The translations under genes and the position numbers were made by a program. Shown here piece after piece: positions 37,101 through 47,930 of a stretch of DNA of 64,000 nt. The stretch covers positions 21,488,057-21,552,056 of the forward strand of contig CM017556.1 of NCBI GenBank assembly GCA_007844125.1, written 5' to 3'. The notes below the pieces were generated by a model. The model did not search any database and had not been told where the DNA came from. It saw only the letters and a program-made list of their open reading frames with translations. Origin of the DNA: Sinonovacula constricta (Eukaryota; Mollusca; Bivalvia; Cardiida; Solecurtidae). The first letter of the stretch is position 1, and the number at the start of each line of letters is the position of its first letter.

Positions 37101-40100
37101 TTATGTTAAGATGGTTCCGCACTGTCAAAACCCTCGAGTTTCATAAATCAACTTAGTGCTGTGTGTTGTTTTATTCCATTACAAAATAACTGTTCTGTAA
37201 ACATCTAGCACATGTCTGCCTTTTTAGCTCACGTGAGCAAAACGTGCTCAAGGGGAGCTTTTGTGATACCGCTTCGTCCGTCGTTCGTCGTTAGTCGTCC
37301 ATCATCATCATTTAAACTTGTGAACACACTAGAGGCCACAGTTTTTATCCAATCTTCACCAAACATGGTCAGAATGTTTGTCTGAATGAGCGCTTGGATG
37401 AGTTAATTATTGAGTCACCTGGGGTCAAAAAGTAGGTCACTAGGTCAAATTTTATCAAACTTGGTCGGAATGTTTGTCTGTAAGAATCTTGGATGATTTC
37501 ATAACTGGATCATGTGGTGTCAAAAGTTTGGTCACTATGGTAATTTTAGGGAAAGCTTGTGAACACACTAGAGGCCCCATTTATGGCCCCATCGTCACCA
37601 AACTTGATTGATCAGTATGTTCGCCTGCATGAAATCTTGTATGAGTTCATAACTTGGTCACGTGGGGTCAATAAGTAGGTCAATAGGTCAAATTTTAGAC
37701 AAAGCTTGTGAACACACTAGATTCCACACTTATAGCCCAATCTTCGCCAAATTTGATCAGAATGTTTATCTGCATCAAATCTTGGATGATTATATTATTG
37801 GGTCTCGTGGGGTCAAAAAGTAGGTCACATTTTAGAAAAACTTTGTGAAAACACTGAAGAGGCCACATTTATGGCCCCATCTTCACCAAACTTGGCCAGC
37901 ACGTTTGCCAAAAAGCTTTTTGAAATCTTACATATGTTTTGAAGTGAGTCATGTAGATTCAGTATGTTACTTGGTAAAATTCTAGAAAATGTTATCAACC
38001 CAGTGGCCACACGAATGGTCCAATCTTCACCAAGATGTCTAAATAAATATCTTGAGCCTACTAAAAGCCTGTGTCATCAGGTGAGCGATTAAGGCCATCA
38101 TGGCCCTTTTGTTACACACATTTTTTCATATTCTTGTTGTTTTTTGTTGTTTTTTTGTAATTTTTACGGAAGCAATTATCGTCGTTTTCTATTGTAATTA
38201 AGAAATATATCTTATAAGCCGAGACAGTGGAGACAGGGTAGGAGGTAAATTCACTGTCATTGGCTTATTTTAATTATTTGTATTATTTGTATTCAGTGTC
38301 TATTGCAAGTTAGTATCAAGCTTGTAAAGGAAATTACACCACAGCAATGCTGTTCTGGAGACAACATACAGTCCTTCATTGTTGTATTTTATCATATTCC
38401 TCACACCCATTTCGTCTCTGTTCATTTGTTTTGCCTGTCTTGAAAGACACCACCAACACCATAGCAAGATTCTTTAGCAAAACAACAACAGTAATATTAT
38501 TGACCTATATTTAGAATGATGTTCTTACCCGAGGTAACTATTTCACTCATTTCTCCGTATGTTCGGTATATATGCAAAGCGTTAAGTCATGTTTTCATAT
38601 AATTGGGAGCTTACTGTAAAGTAAATCTGTGATTAAATCATCATGATTCCAGACAGACAGACTGGCTCTCGAGGTTGACCCTGTGGACCCTTATTGTTGT
38701 CCAAAAGCTGAGTTATGGGACGGTATGACACTTGAAACGTTAATCAACAAGCACATTTGGACAGAAGGTAAATCCGGCAGAACAAAACCTATCAGTGCTT
38801 TAAACAGTATATATTACGCTGACTATATACATTTATCATAGGAATAAAATGTGAATATTTGAAGATGCTAAAACTACTTTTTAACCATATATGGTCTCAT
38901 CCCAGATGCAAGAAATAAACAAGCTGAGGAAAAATGTGAAGTTTGTTCTGCTGGTTTGGTTTGGTATGCTCTCCTCGTTGGATGCCATATTATGATCACT
39001 ACTCGTATTTTGACAGTTTGGTACATGTAGATCTACTCTTTCAACATTTAATTATTTTAAAATCTGAACGTATATGATCTCTAATTCGCCTGCTAGAAAG
39101 GCAAACAGTGTCAGCTTTTGAATATGAATACAAATAACTGTATGTCTGCATCGTTGCCCCAAATGAATCAGTCTGTCTTCCTACGTATGAACCGCCATCA
39201 CCACGCTTGGTGATATTGTTAAACAATTGTGCAATATTTATTCCTATTTTGTTTAAGTTGTAGACAATATAATTGTCAGAAGTTTCGCTGCAGTAGACAC
39301 ATGTGCTGCCACCTGAAGTAAGGAGATTAAATTATGCATGTGCCGTCGCATTCCTTCGGGTATATTACCATGTTTTTTGTCTTTTTTTGCAGTTAAATCA
39401 CACTTGTTTTCTTTAATGGTCTTTCGTAGATTAACAAGAACTCTGCAAGACAACTGTCCTCTTTTAGAAAGCATTGTCTTGGGATTTATGCGCTTAATTT
39501 TACGGAATAAAATATTTTTTTATGTTTTCATGTAATTTCCCCAGAGGCTAAGGAGCTCATCACGACATGTATGCGGACTATTTTCGGAGCAGAACCGGCC
39601 CAGTTGTCGGTCTTATATTACCTCATGTATGTGGCGGCTGCTGGAGGCATGAAGAAACTGACTGAAGGCACCGAGTATACGGCTCAGGAATACAAGATCG
39701 CTGTACGTAGTTTAATCAAATTAAAGATGGAATGCCAGTTTATTGGGATACAAATCCGTTACATGGATTGTTCTTCGTAGATGTTTTAGTTTTGCGATTC
39801 TAGTACTTTTTAGTTGCTCAAAAGTGAGTAACCTAACCTGGTAGCGCAATCGGCGATCATCGGCTCCAGATATGGTTGTCCCAGGCTTCGATCCAGGGCC
39901 GTGACATGCCAAAGTCGTTAAAATTGGTAGTGGTATAGCGTCATTGCCAACGCAAAAGCAAATATAAGAAAATTTCCACGACTTGTTGACCCGGTATCAG
40001 AATAATTAAATAGGTTGTGGTATCATGCCAGGTTTTCACGGCATGCAATATACTGCGAAGATAGCACTTTATCTGCTTCAAGTGGACACCGGCTCTAAAT

Positions 40101-42819
40101 AACTGGTGTACTGTTGGTGGGATGATAAAATCAAAAAAGAAACATAACATTTAATGATTGCTTGCAAGGCATTAATTGTGCTGCGACGAAATTTGAATTG
40201 AGTTTTGAGGTGTAATCCCCACAGCTTTATACCTTTACTTTTCCTGCAGTGCATGGAACGTTATCACCTTAAAGACACGCTCGTTGGAAAATTACCTGAG
40301 ATAAAGGCCTGGATAATGAGGCAGTTGGATACTTTTTCTAACCACTCTGCCCCAAATGAACCTTGCATATCACATGATTAACTTAGGATTAATCTAAAAG
40401 TCACTTAGATTAACAGCGCTTTCAGTTTCGCGATTTTTTATTCAGGGAGGGGCGAAGCAGATTTCCCTTAAGCTTATGGAAGAAGTAGGTGCCTCCAATG
40501 TCTACCTGAGCCAGCCAGTTATAAGGATATCTCAAGAAGAAGCGGGACCCGTCACAGTTATTACTAGCACACAGACCAACTTCGTCGGGAAGAAAGTGAT
40601 TTTGGCTATACCGCCGACACAAATAGGTGCATTACATTGCTTTTATCGCAACGTTAATTGTTTCGACACTATACATCTCAGTTTCAATTGCAAAAGAACT
40701 AGAACGAAGTAACGCTGCCGTTTCAATGCCTGCGTCCGATAGTACTTTTCACCTACAAGTCTTATTTAATCATTCATTTTCGACTTTAAGATTAATTCAT
40801 TAGAGATGCAATTTGTGGAGGTAATCAAAAAGTGCTGCTTTCATGTTAAGAAAAATACATTTCGTGCTTGGTCTTGATAATAATGCGCAGTAGTCACAGT
40901 GTCGTGGCTGTTTTTATGTGTATTAACACTAAGACTCATTGTCAGTAATAAAAAAAAATAAAATCAACAACATTGCTACATGTTTTTTCACGTAAAGTAT
41001 TCAGTAACACTGAAAAACATATTTTCCAATAAAAACGTGTCATGTTTTATGCCTACAGTATTCTTTGTTACAAGCTTATACAGTAATTGTTATTGTTGTT
41101 AGGAAAGATAAGCTTCAACCCTGTTCTACCGGTTGCATCTAGAGAAATCTTGAAGAGGATGCCGTCATGTAATTACACTAAAGTCATTGTGACTTTTTCG
41201 GAGGTAATTATGTTAATTATTCATGACTGTCTGTCGTTTTCTTTTATAAATGAATCTCTGTGTTAGAGCTTCAATCCAGAATCGCAGATGTTACACAGAC
41301 CACGCAATAGTTTTACATTTTCATTATAAACAATCATTTTATTGTATATATTTTATTAACTTTTCATGTCATTTTACTATTCAGATCATCGTATTATTCA
41401 CATATATCCTGTAGTCGTTCTGGCGAGCAGCCGGTCAGTCTGGAGAAGCTGTCACTAATGGAGGTCCGAGCACGTGCGCCACGTGTGACAAGGGGCCGCT
41501 ATCGGTGGTGTATGATGCCACCTCATGTAATGGGAACCCGGCTTTAGTGGCATTCATGGGAGGCATGCAGGCCGTACAATGGCAGGCACAAAGTGTAAGT
41601 TTCACTTAGGTTTGAATGATATAAGATTTGTGTACGTAATGTTTATGTAATTCATAATATAGTATGCTATTATGTTTTATTTTTATCGATTTTCTGTGTG
41701 TGTGTCGTGGGGGTGTTGAGGCCATTGACTTTCGAGTCGTTTGTAGTGATTAAGTGATTTCCGTTTTTTTACACAGCATTTGGCAATAAACGCAAGCAAA
41801 ATACATGTGCGTAGACTTTTAGACAATTTCAATATTATAAATAAAACACACAAAAACATATGTCATGGTTAACAAGAAATAATCTTTTATTTATACAACT
41901 TCTTCATTTAAAATTTGACTTTTATTTTCAAGGTTTTCTTCTTTTTGCTACTAATTTGTTTTTTAGGACGAAGAACGGAAGGATGCTGTCTTAAAATCAT
42001 TAGCAGAAATATTTGGCAAGAAAGTTTATACTTATCTGGACTACGTGGAAAAGAATTGGGACATTGAGCCGTTTCAGGACGGAGCTCCAATTTGTTGTGT
42101 CAGCCCTGGTGCAATGAGGTACCTAGTAAAAGGTCTCCGACAGCCCTTTAAAAAGTATGTTATTGCAATTGTGGTACATTTTCAAGCACGCATTTGTGAA
42201 ATTAACCTTAAATATTAGTAACTTATCAGACAATATAGAAAAGAATTTATTTTTTTTCGAATATTTATTTAGCTAGGTAGTATCCGGATCGTGTATTTCA
42301 AAGTTCTGAAATGTAAATCTGAAACTTAAATTTACCTTATTGTTTACCTGAAATTATCCCCATCTTTCGACTCTAGTAAGAATATGTTTTACCTTGTGTT
42401 AAGCAAAAGTCAGAAATAAATTAGTCTTTTGAAGCAAATATATTGTATTTTCTATATGTATTTTTGCCTTATTATTCATTCAATGTGTTAAATTGCTATT
42501 TATCAATTAGATCATGCAAATACAATTTTCGAATAGCATTCATTTCGCCGGTACGGAGACTGCAACAGTGTGGTGTGGATACATGAACGGGGCAGTCCAG
42601 TCTGGTCGACGGTCCGCCATCGAGGTATTATATGACATCCGACCTCAACTTGTTACCAAGGACGATCTTCAAGAACTAAGGTCCACCCAAGCTAAAGGAA
42701 GTACCACGACAAAAACATTCAACAAAGGTTCATCATTTTCAATACTGAAGATGTGTATTTCATTGTTTGTGGTTGCTCTTGTGGCAGTTGCCGCTTCAAA
42801 AATGTACAATGCAGATTAG
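28035..42819 (+). CDS. MAO: Monoamine-oxidase-like flavoprotein amine oxidase
   Basis: Eleven exons (28035-28152, 34491-34578, 34863-34930, 35884-35993, 38653-38767, 39545-39702, 40446-40626, 41103-41203, 41415-41594, 41967-42154, 42537-42819) join with GT..AG introns to 1590 bases: 529 residues plus TAG, close to MAO A/B (527/520). MAOs deaminate amines oxidatively using FAD. Visible are the FAD Rossmann motif GAGISG (12-17), EAKDRVGGRT (37-46), GQWVG, LAIPPT, Lys306 (MAO A Lys305), EKNW with Trp404, FAGTETAT (439-446) and Tyr451. A hydrophobic anchor at about 508-523 followed by Lys suggests the mitochondrial outer membrane. The covalent-FAD cysteine (MAO A Cys406) is Ala413 and the neighbouring cage Tyr is Pro414; Cys416/417 lie three residues on. 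The gene looks intact, but substrate and activity are uncertain. The start has a strong context (AGAATGG) and follows an in-frame TAG. Confidence 0.93.
28672..28730 (+). mobile_element. Degraded end of a 29309-type MITE
   Basis: AATCTAATTAAAATCATATCCTG...CGCT...AGATCTGACGAC is a diverged version of the terminal repeat at 29309-29370. The opposite end was not found. Confidence 0.4.
29309..29937. mobile_element. 629-bp MITE with ~48-bp TIRs and 8-bp TSD
   Basis: The terminal inverted repeats (29309-29356 and 29936-29889) are identical over about 48 bases, with similarity continuing to about 70; the right end has one extra base. The flanks TTGGCAAT at 29301-29308 and 29938-29945 form an 8-base target-site duplication, as in hAT elements. 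No transposase is encoded. Confidence 0.85.
30102..30615. mobile_element. TA-flanked 514-bp MITE, copy 1
   Basis: The ends are GATAGTTTCC and, inverted, GAAACTATC with TA on both sides, as for Tc1/mariner-type insertions. Nearly the whole length matches 59075-59591. Confidence 0.8.
31166..31549. repeat. Dispersed GTCCxTACGTCC-type repeat
   Basis: GTCCATACGTCCTTACGTCC and CTCAGCAACCGCTGGTTTGAA, with two related ~190-base half-units (TTTTTTCAGAGAGTTATTGC and TTTTTCACAGAATTATAGGC), suggest a tandemly built dispersed repeat. Confidence 0.5.
31550..31760 (+). mobile_element. tRNA-derived SINE, family 2, copy 1
   Basis: It reads GTCGCTGACTTG, CACATGGGTTCGATTTC (box B-like), GGTGCACAGGGTGGTTC, TCCTCCACCAATAATTA and TCGCCAATATGA in the same order as the complements of 53795-53603 and 53068-52862. 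The tRNA head is truncated at the left. Confidence 0.7.
31765..32244. repeat. Two ~190-bp tandem units
   Basis: TTCAAAGAATTTTxATCxxTCA followed by a GGCATGGCCATT block occurs at about 31890 and 32080. Confidence 0.55.
32245..33036. repeat. AGCTxAxxTGAGC-bordered repeat, copy 1
   Basis: It starts TTTTAGCTGAACTGAGCAC and ends GGTGAGGGATTAAGGGCCAT...CTTGTTTT. Internal ~140-base units contain GTGAACACACTAGAG, CAATCTTCA and AAAAAGTAGGTCA. Copy 2 is at 37221-38112. Such repeats are common in bivalve genomes (recalled, not searched). Confidence 0.75.
33037..34316. other. Remainder of MAO intron 1
   Basis: AT-rich intron sequence, no recognised element. Confidence 0.4.
34317..34405. repeat. ATC/CAT microsatellite
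   Basis: Imperfect CATCCTCAT and ATCATC units just upstream of exon 2. Confidence 0.85.
34491..34578 (+). CDS. MAO: MAO-like exon 2
   Basis: The acceptor is ATTATCAG/ATCGTG and the donor GGAAG/GTACTG. It encodes [12 protein letters not shown] to GGQWVG. It lies 6.3 kb after exon 1. Confidence 0.93.
34863..34930 (+). CDS. MAO: MAO-like exon 3
   Basis: The acceptor is CATCAG/GTGTC and the donor AAAG/GTATGT. It encodes [20 protein letters not shown], matching the ELGLETY region of MAO. Confidence 0.9.
35095..35300 (+). mobile_element. SINE family 1, 3' part (MAO intron 3)
   Basis: GTGTGGTATCATGCCAGG followed by TTCATGGCATGC matches the 3' body of the SINE at 39828-40150. The tRNA-like head is missing. 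Confidence 0.6.
35884..35993 (+). CDS. MAO: MAO-like exon 4
   Basis: The acceptor is GATTGTAG/GCAGC and the donor AAAATG/GTACAA. It encodes 37 residues of the less conserved region that precedes the membrane-proximal helix of MAO. Confidence 0.85.
36150..36760. repeat. Degenerate ~130-bp tandem repeat (MAO intron 4)
   Basis: ACACGTGTGTAAC / CCCACGTGTACAG, AAGTTCGAC and GGTCAxxGTCACT blocks recur with about 130-base spacing. Confidence 0.5.
37221..38112. repeat. AGCTCAC-bordered repeat, copy 2 (MAO intron 4)
   Basis: It is bounded by TTTTTAGCTCACGTGAGC and GGTGAGCGATTAAGGCCAT...TTTTG, with a CGTCCGTCGTTCGTCG block after the start and about five ~140-base internal units. Same orientation as copy 1. 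Confidence 0.8.
38653..38767 (+). CDS. MAO: MAO-like exon 5
   Basis: The acceptor is GATTCCAG/ACAGAC and the donor GAAG/GTAAAT. It encodes [20 protein letters not shown], corresponding to IPxDAPWxAPxAEEWDxMT in MAO. Confidence 0.9.
39545..39702 (+). CDS. MAO: MAO-like exon 6
   Basis: The acceptor is TTCCCCAG/AGGCT and the donor CGCT/GTACGT. It encodes [34 protein letters not shown] and TAQEYKIA. Gln214 probably corresponds to MAO A Gln215. The residues equivalent to the selectivity position Phe208/Ile199 fall in a gapped, dissimilar stretch. Confidence 0.9.
39828..40150 (+). mobile_element. tRNA-derived SINE, family 1 (MAO intron 6)
   Basis: The head has box A-like GGTAGCGCAATCGG and box B-like GGCTTCGATCC followed by GGGCCGTGACATGCC. 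The body shares GTGGTATCATGCCAGG with 35095-35300. It ends in an A-rich AAATCAAAAAAGAAAC tail. Confidence 0.7.
40446..40626 (+). CDS. MAO: MAO-like exon 7
   Basis: The acceptor is TTATTCAG/GGAGG and the donor ATAG/GTGCAT. It encodes [15 protein letters not shown] through [10 protein letters not shown] to [10 protein letters not shown], the conserved AIPPT segment. Confidence 0.92.
41103..41203 (+). CDS. MAO: MAO-like exon 8
   Basis: The acceptor is TGTTGTTAG/GAAAG and the donor GGAG/GTAATT. It encodes ISFNPVLP and [15 protein letters not shown]. Lys306 matches the flavin-N5 water-binding lysine of MAO. Confidence 0.92.
41415..41594 (+). CDS. MAO: MAO-like exon 9
   Basis: The acceptor is CCTGTAG/TCGTTC and the donor AAAGT/GTAAGT. 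It encodes [12 protein letters not shown], a CATC pair, and [10 protein letters not shown], matching FWRKKDYCG...AIMGF of MAO. Confidence 0.92.
41967..42154 (+). CDS. MAO: MAO-like exon 10 (flavin-attachment region)
   Basis: The acceptor is GTTTTTTAG/GACGA and the donor AAAA/GTATGT. It encodes [22 protein letters not shown] and [18 protein letters not shown] occupies the place of the GGCY of MAO, so the usual covalent FAD site is missing. Confidence 0.92.
42537..42819 (+). CDS. MAO: MAO-like exon 11 (substrate cage, C-terminal anchor)
   Basis: The acceptor is TTTTCGAATAG/CATTC; the joined codon is AAC, giving [13 protein letters not shown]. Tyr451 in CGYMNGA is the retained cage tyrosine. 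The last 25 residues carry the hydrophobic anchor [13 protein letters not shown] before the TAG at 42817-42819. Confidence 0.92.
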
Positions 42820-42877
42820 GACAAACATTCATAACATAATGCATTTTACAAACATTTTGACTCTTGTCAGTAATTTT

Positions 42878-42883
42878 AATAAA
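42878..42883 (+). terminator. Polyadenylation signal of the MAO-like gene
   Basis: AATAAA lies 59 bases after the stop codon, the first such hexamer downstream. Confidence 0.6.
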
Positions 42884-42899
42884 AATCATTGTTTCACTT

Positions 42900-45800
42900 T
42901 TAGACACTTTAAAAGAAAATTCTCTGTTTAAACGTACTAAACCATTAGTTTTATTATTGTATTATGACCAATAAGTCTATAATGACTTTTTTAAGAAAAA
43001 AATGCCATTGAGCGTAATTTACATTTAGGTTGATTGCATGAACATTTTATTCGAAAGTGAGATGAGTGGAATATTTATATGATTCTTGTTAAATGGCATG
43101 AGCCTTGAATATATATTATTCATTTATAATAATGAAGGACGACGATTTATTGTCGCCGGCCTCTATATGTAATCGTTCCTGGATAAGTCATATGGATGAC
43201 GCTATGCTGTTCGTTAAACATTTGAAGTGCAGCGATTTATGCATTGCATATCGGTCATTATTTAAGTGTGGTGTATATCATAATTTCATTGCATTTTATT
43301 TCAGTTTAAAAAAAACGTAGTATTTTCCTCGTTGGTCACTTGGAATTGTTCATGTACCATGTGTATAAGTAATGTTTTAGTTGTTACAACGATACACTAT
43401 GAAGAAATAAAAATATTATATGTTCTGTCGTATCTCCGAACCTCTTCCCATGCATCCGAACACAACTCCTTACTGATTAATCTTGGGTTGGCAATTATTT
43501 GTTATTTTTCAATTGTTGTTCTTAACAGTTTGTACAAAGTTTCGTGTAGAAATAAAACATGTTTAATCAGTTCGTTTTACTTTTAATGTTTAGATGTATT
43601 GTTACCGATAGAGTTGTTGAATTGCAGCACCATTGTTTTGCAAACGGAACATTAGTTCCTATTTATTATCCTTTTCATAACAAATACCTATTTGCCAATA
43701 GCAATAACTGACATACTTTAGCCAATTAGTATATCGATAATATTTTTCCCTCGCATGTATACTACTAAAGTGCAAACAAACTAAAAACTGGATAATGGCG
43801 GTAAAATGATGAATACACTGTATCAATTACAAACGTCATGCTGCCAACACCAAGTTTGAATCTTGATTCTTTTTAATTACAACAAGGTTTTGCTTTTGTT
43901 TCGACTGTTTCCTACAAGGAAAAATGTACATCAATTTAACAATACCTCGACGACCTTTGATGCTTCACATCAATGCTTTCATGTTGTTATTTATATTGTT
44001 CCTTTCATTATATAGCACCGAGCGATAGCTAGAGGGCATAAAAGGATCGTGTTGAGATGTTTAGCATTGAACAACTCAACTAAAACTGTCAAAATGCAGA
44101 AACAATAGTTTGCGATGTTCATGCGAGTTATAGCTGCAATTATTGTGTGACTCTTCATTTAAGGGATCTTTCTATTGTAGTCACTCTTTAACGAGTTTTA
44201 TAGATGACAAAGAAAGATTTTAAACTGGTTTAAAATACACATAACAATTGTTCACGCGCGGAGGAATATAGTAATGATATCGACGTCTAGGGGTTATATG
44301 GGTAGTATATGCATGCTCAAATGAGAACCGGAGGTTGAGCTTATTTATTTTAATGTGGGCTATTATTTGTGTGTGTGTGTGTGTGTGTATGTTTTAAAAG
44401 ACTGATTTTTTTAAACAGCCACTGCTTTTTGAGGGGATGCAGAAAGAACTGCATGTTTTCAATTGAGATTATTTTCACTCTTCTATTGGTCCTCTTAATT
44501 AGAAAATGCATTGCTGTGTCCTACAATGCATGGTCTTTTTACAAAAGCGGTTCATTGTTAAATTGCTTTATTTATTCTATTTGAAAGACTTTTTAAACGT
44601 TTTATGTAAGAAGATTATAAGATTTAATCTAATCCAGGACTTGCATAAAACACAAAAATGGTGATTATTGCAGAAAATGCCCGGCTGTTGGTATTTTCTT
44701 TGCATATCTATCTACATAATCAATTGCTGACACGACATTGTATGAGTGCAGTTTAGGTGATTTTAATTACATCATTCGGATTATTCACTAGTCAGCTATC
44801 ATCATGTTCTACTTTCAGCCGTACAGTAGCTCTATGGAGCGACGTTGTTGTTGCCGTTTAGGCTTTGATGATATCCTTGATTTTATTATTAAAACCTTGT
44901 CGATTCTAAAATAAAACACCTTAATTTTTAGTTTATCTTTTGTTTAAATGTTGACTCGTCTACAACTTCTTTAGCAAATGAAAGACAAATACAATGTGTA
45001 TCGAAGTTGATTTAAGTTTAGCTTTTGTTAATAATACATTAAACTTCCGGTAAAGAATATGATCTTTCACATTTTTTATTGAGAGTGAAACTAGAAAAGG
45101 AGATTTGATGAAACTGCATTTATAAAATTTTTTAATCTGACTGACTATGACATCTTCATTGTGTAAAGGTAGTTAAAATCTTTCCACCGATCTGTGCCAT
45201 TAAGATCATGTGTTACAACCTTCATCTTTTGTCAGATGTTCGGAAAACATTCGGAAAATACAAAGCTGTTTTCGCCAAGAATGTTGTTTAATAAATACAA
45301 TTGGTTAATTGTTTTATTTTATATTTCTGCCTTTTTCAGTTACCATTAGCTGTATTATTATGCTCAAACTGCATTTTCTGTTTTGCAGGAATTTTATTGT
45401 TTTTATCGCTTTTTTTTTTAGTTTTGTGTGTACTACATATACGCTATTTTAAACTTGCACTTTATATTTATGATTATAATAGCGCACCGTATATTTTGTT
45501 TATGTTATTTCAATTTACTTTGATTTTGTTCGTGAAACACTTGTAAATTTCGAAGCTATGTGATTTAATCACAATTCATAAACTTAAATCATTGTGTGAT
45601 ATATATTTAAAAAAATTCTGACTTCCATAAATCTTTATATAGCGAAACATTTTTTGTCGATAGCATTAGTTACAAGAATAGTGATTGAGTGCAATATTTG
45701 TGTAATGGTTGATTTTTTTCTTGTTTTTTATTATTATTATGTACTTTAACCGGAAAGCAACGTATTAAAAGTCGCACTATGTTTTGTTAATGAATGACGT

Positions 45801-46596
45801 TTTAAAAAATAAACACCTGTTATGCAAAGAGGTACGTGGTTGTTTTATTTCCACATTGATCTCAACTTTCTTGAACTGTTGTATAGCTTCATTTTCTTTT
45901 TACTTTGCATTATGTGTGTGTGTTTGTGTGTGCTTGCGTGCATATGCATTATTCTATTATTCTGTGATATACCGCGCAAAACCAAAATTATAATCGGTAT
46001 ATTATAAATATTATTTATTTATTTGTTAATTTATTTAATGATAATAAAATAATTATAATAATAATTATTATTATATTGTTGTTATATCATTATAATAAAT
46101 ACCTATTATATAATTGTACTAAGGGTTTACGTGGGTTGGACTTCACTGTCAATTTGATTTACTTCCCTTGCAAAAGGACGTCTTTAAGATTTATATTTTG
46201 GTTCCGTGTGATTTATCGCTGAATAACTCACAGTATTTTGTTAAAATGCACAGAAATCTTCTAACGAAAACTGTATGCATCGTGCATAACGTGCAATATA
46301 ATTAAATTTCAATGTGAATATGTTTACAAAATGTAGAATTATATAAAAGCGACACACGTATTTTCTTGACATAAATAGATATATTTTACTGACACGCGTT
46401 AGTTAATTAAATATCGCTTACGTTTTAGAAAGAAACTACTTGATAACAATGCGTCAACGTTAGCAACATGACCGAAACTGTATTACACTGTAATTTCAGA
46501 CCTGGAACATGGTTGAAAATTGAACTTTAAGACGGAAAAAAAATATATCGGTTTGTAATGCACATGTTTGGTAATAATGCGCGTTATACACCTGGT
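42900..46596. other. Intergenic, no gene seen
   Basis: AT-rich, with a GT microsatellite at about 44369-44389 and short GT runs near 45914. Hydrophobic frames such as 45301-45546 mirror T-rich composition and have no motif. Confidence 0.45.
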
Positions 46597-46611
46597 ATGT
46601 GTGTGTGTGTC

Positions 46612-46655
<44 letters not shown>

Positions 46656-46690
46656 AGAAAGAGAGAGAGCGTGTGTGAGAGTGTGTATAC
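46597..46690. repeat. GT/GA microsatellite
   Basis: A TG run to about 46651, then a short GA run and GTGTGAGAGTGTGT. Confidence 0.95.
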
Positions 46691-47035
46691 ACAAATAAGA
46701 AATGACAAGAGTAAAATAGTGTACTAGGTTACCGCATCCTTATCACGTATATGTGGAATTGAAGTACCAAAGTTCAACGTACGGCAAGGGAAAATACACT
46801 TTTAAGTCATGATACATGTAGAATGAATATAATGACAAGATATGTTACATGCACGAAAATATCTATACGACCGCCTTACTGCACAAGTACCATTGTTGTT
46901 ATCATGGTTAAGTAAAATATGACACATTTTATGGATACTGCAACATAATAACAAGAAGAAAATACGACAAAATCCTATGAGTACTGCAACGGATATTTAA
47001 ATCTAACACGGCACTGGACAAAGGAATTCATATGT

Positions 47036-47330
47036 CACTTAAAAGTAAAACTTACATCAAAACGAGACATGACAGAAATATGCAAAATAAAGCAAACCCA
47101 ACAGTTACCGCCCTGGAACGGCCAGACGGCAAATGGACCGACTGGAGTGCTCATACCGGGTTTACAGCACTTTATAGGGGATTTCTCAAATGCAAGCAAA
47201 GAAGACAAAACAAAACAGATTCTTATAAAACAAAAGTTCCAAGTGATGACGTATTCTTAGACCGTGGTTATGATGTCATTAAAAAAGTAGCGACGCAATT
47301 TTAAAACAAGGTCCACATTTTGTATTTGGG
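47036..47330. repeat. Dispersed repeat with GTTACCGCC core
   Basis: CAACAGTTACCGCCCTGGAACGG and CAGACGGCAAA relate it to 48655-48960 and, inverted, to 23280-23480. Confidence 0.55.
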
Positions 47331-47810
47331 TAAGGAGATTTAGTAATTAGTAATTATTTACACATGTATTAGAAATCCATACATACATATTAGAAATGCA
47401 AATTTTGATTGGTAAATGAAATCAAATATTTAAATGAAAGACAAAATGAATTGGGGAGCAGTTTAAATGTGTGTAGTGTTCTGTTCGTATCTAGGGTTCA
47501 AGTGAAGAAATGTATGTCAAAGGAAAATACACATAACAGTACTAAATGGATGGAAAAAAACCCACACACGCCAATATAGATTGCACGGGGCCGAATGTAT
47601 TTACTTGCCAAACAAGAAAAGAAAATTAGAGCAAACCAAACAGCTACCGCCATGAAGCACATAGAAAACAACGAAAAAATGACAATGTGCATTTTTAAAT
47701 CACACCACAAATATTCTTAAGGACAAACTGTATTTTCATCTATATACATGTACTACAATTGGTGTAAGTTTATTTTTAATTATTTATAATTCCACGTACT
47801 TCTTAAGCAG

Positions 47811-47930
47811 ACTGACATGCTGCTGTCTACAAGGGTTAATCGTCCTATGCTTGCAACAGATTGCCGGCCTTCATGTATGTTTAGTATAGGTCGTTGCACG
47901 GATGGACAATGTCTCGGAATACCTCTTTGA
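47811..47930 (+). other. Possible small cysteine-containing terminal exon
   Basis: After a CTTCTTAAGCAG acceptor-like site, a frame from TDMLLSTRV runs to TDCRPSCMFSIGRCTDGQCL and stops at TGA (47928-47930). Four cysteines in C-x3-C-x6-C-x4-C spacing stand in a patch less AT-rich than its surroundings. No family was recognised, and no partner exon was found. It may be chance. Confidence 0.2.

Noticed and set aside
32245..38112. CRISPR-like regularly spaced repeats
   Set aside because: Units are ~140 bases, diverged and contiguous without unique spacers, in a eukaryotic intron.
45301..45546. Hydrophobic 81-codon frame resembling a membrane protein
   Set aside because: T-rich composition alone gives Leu/Phe-rich translation; no motif, splice context or conservation cue.
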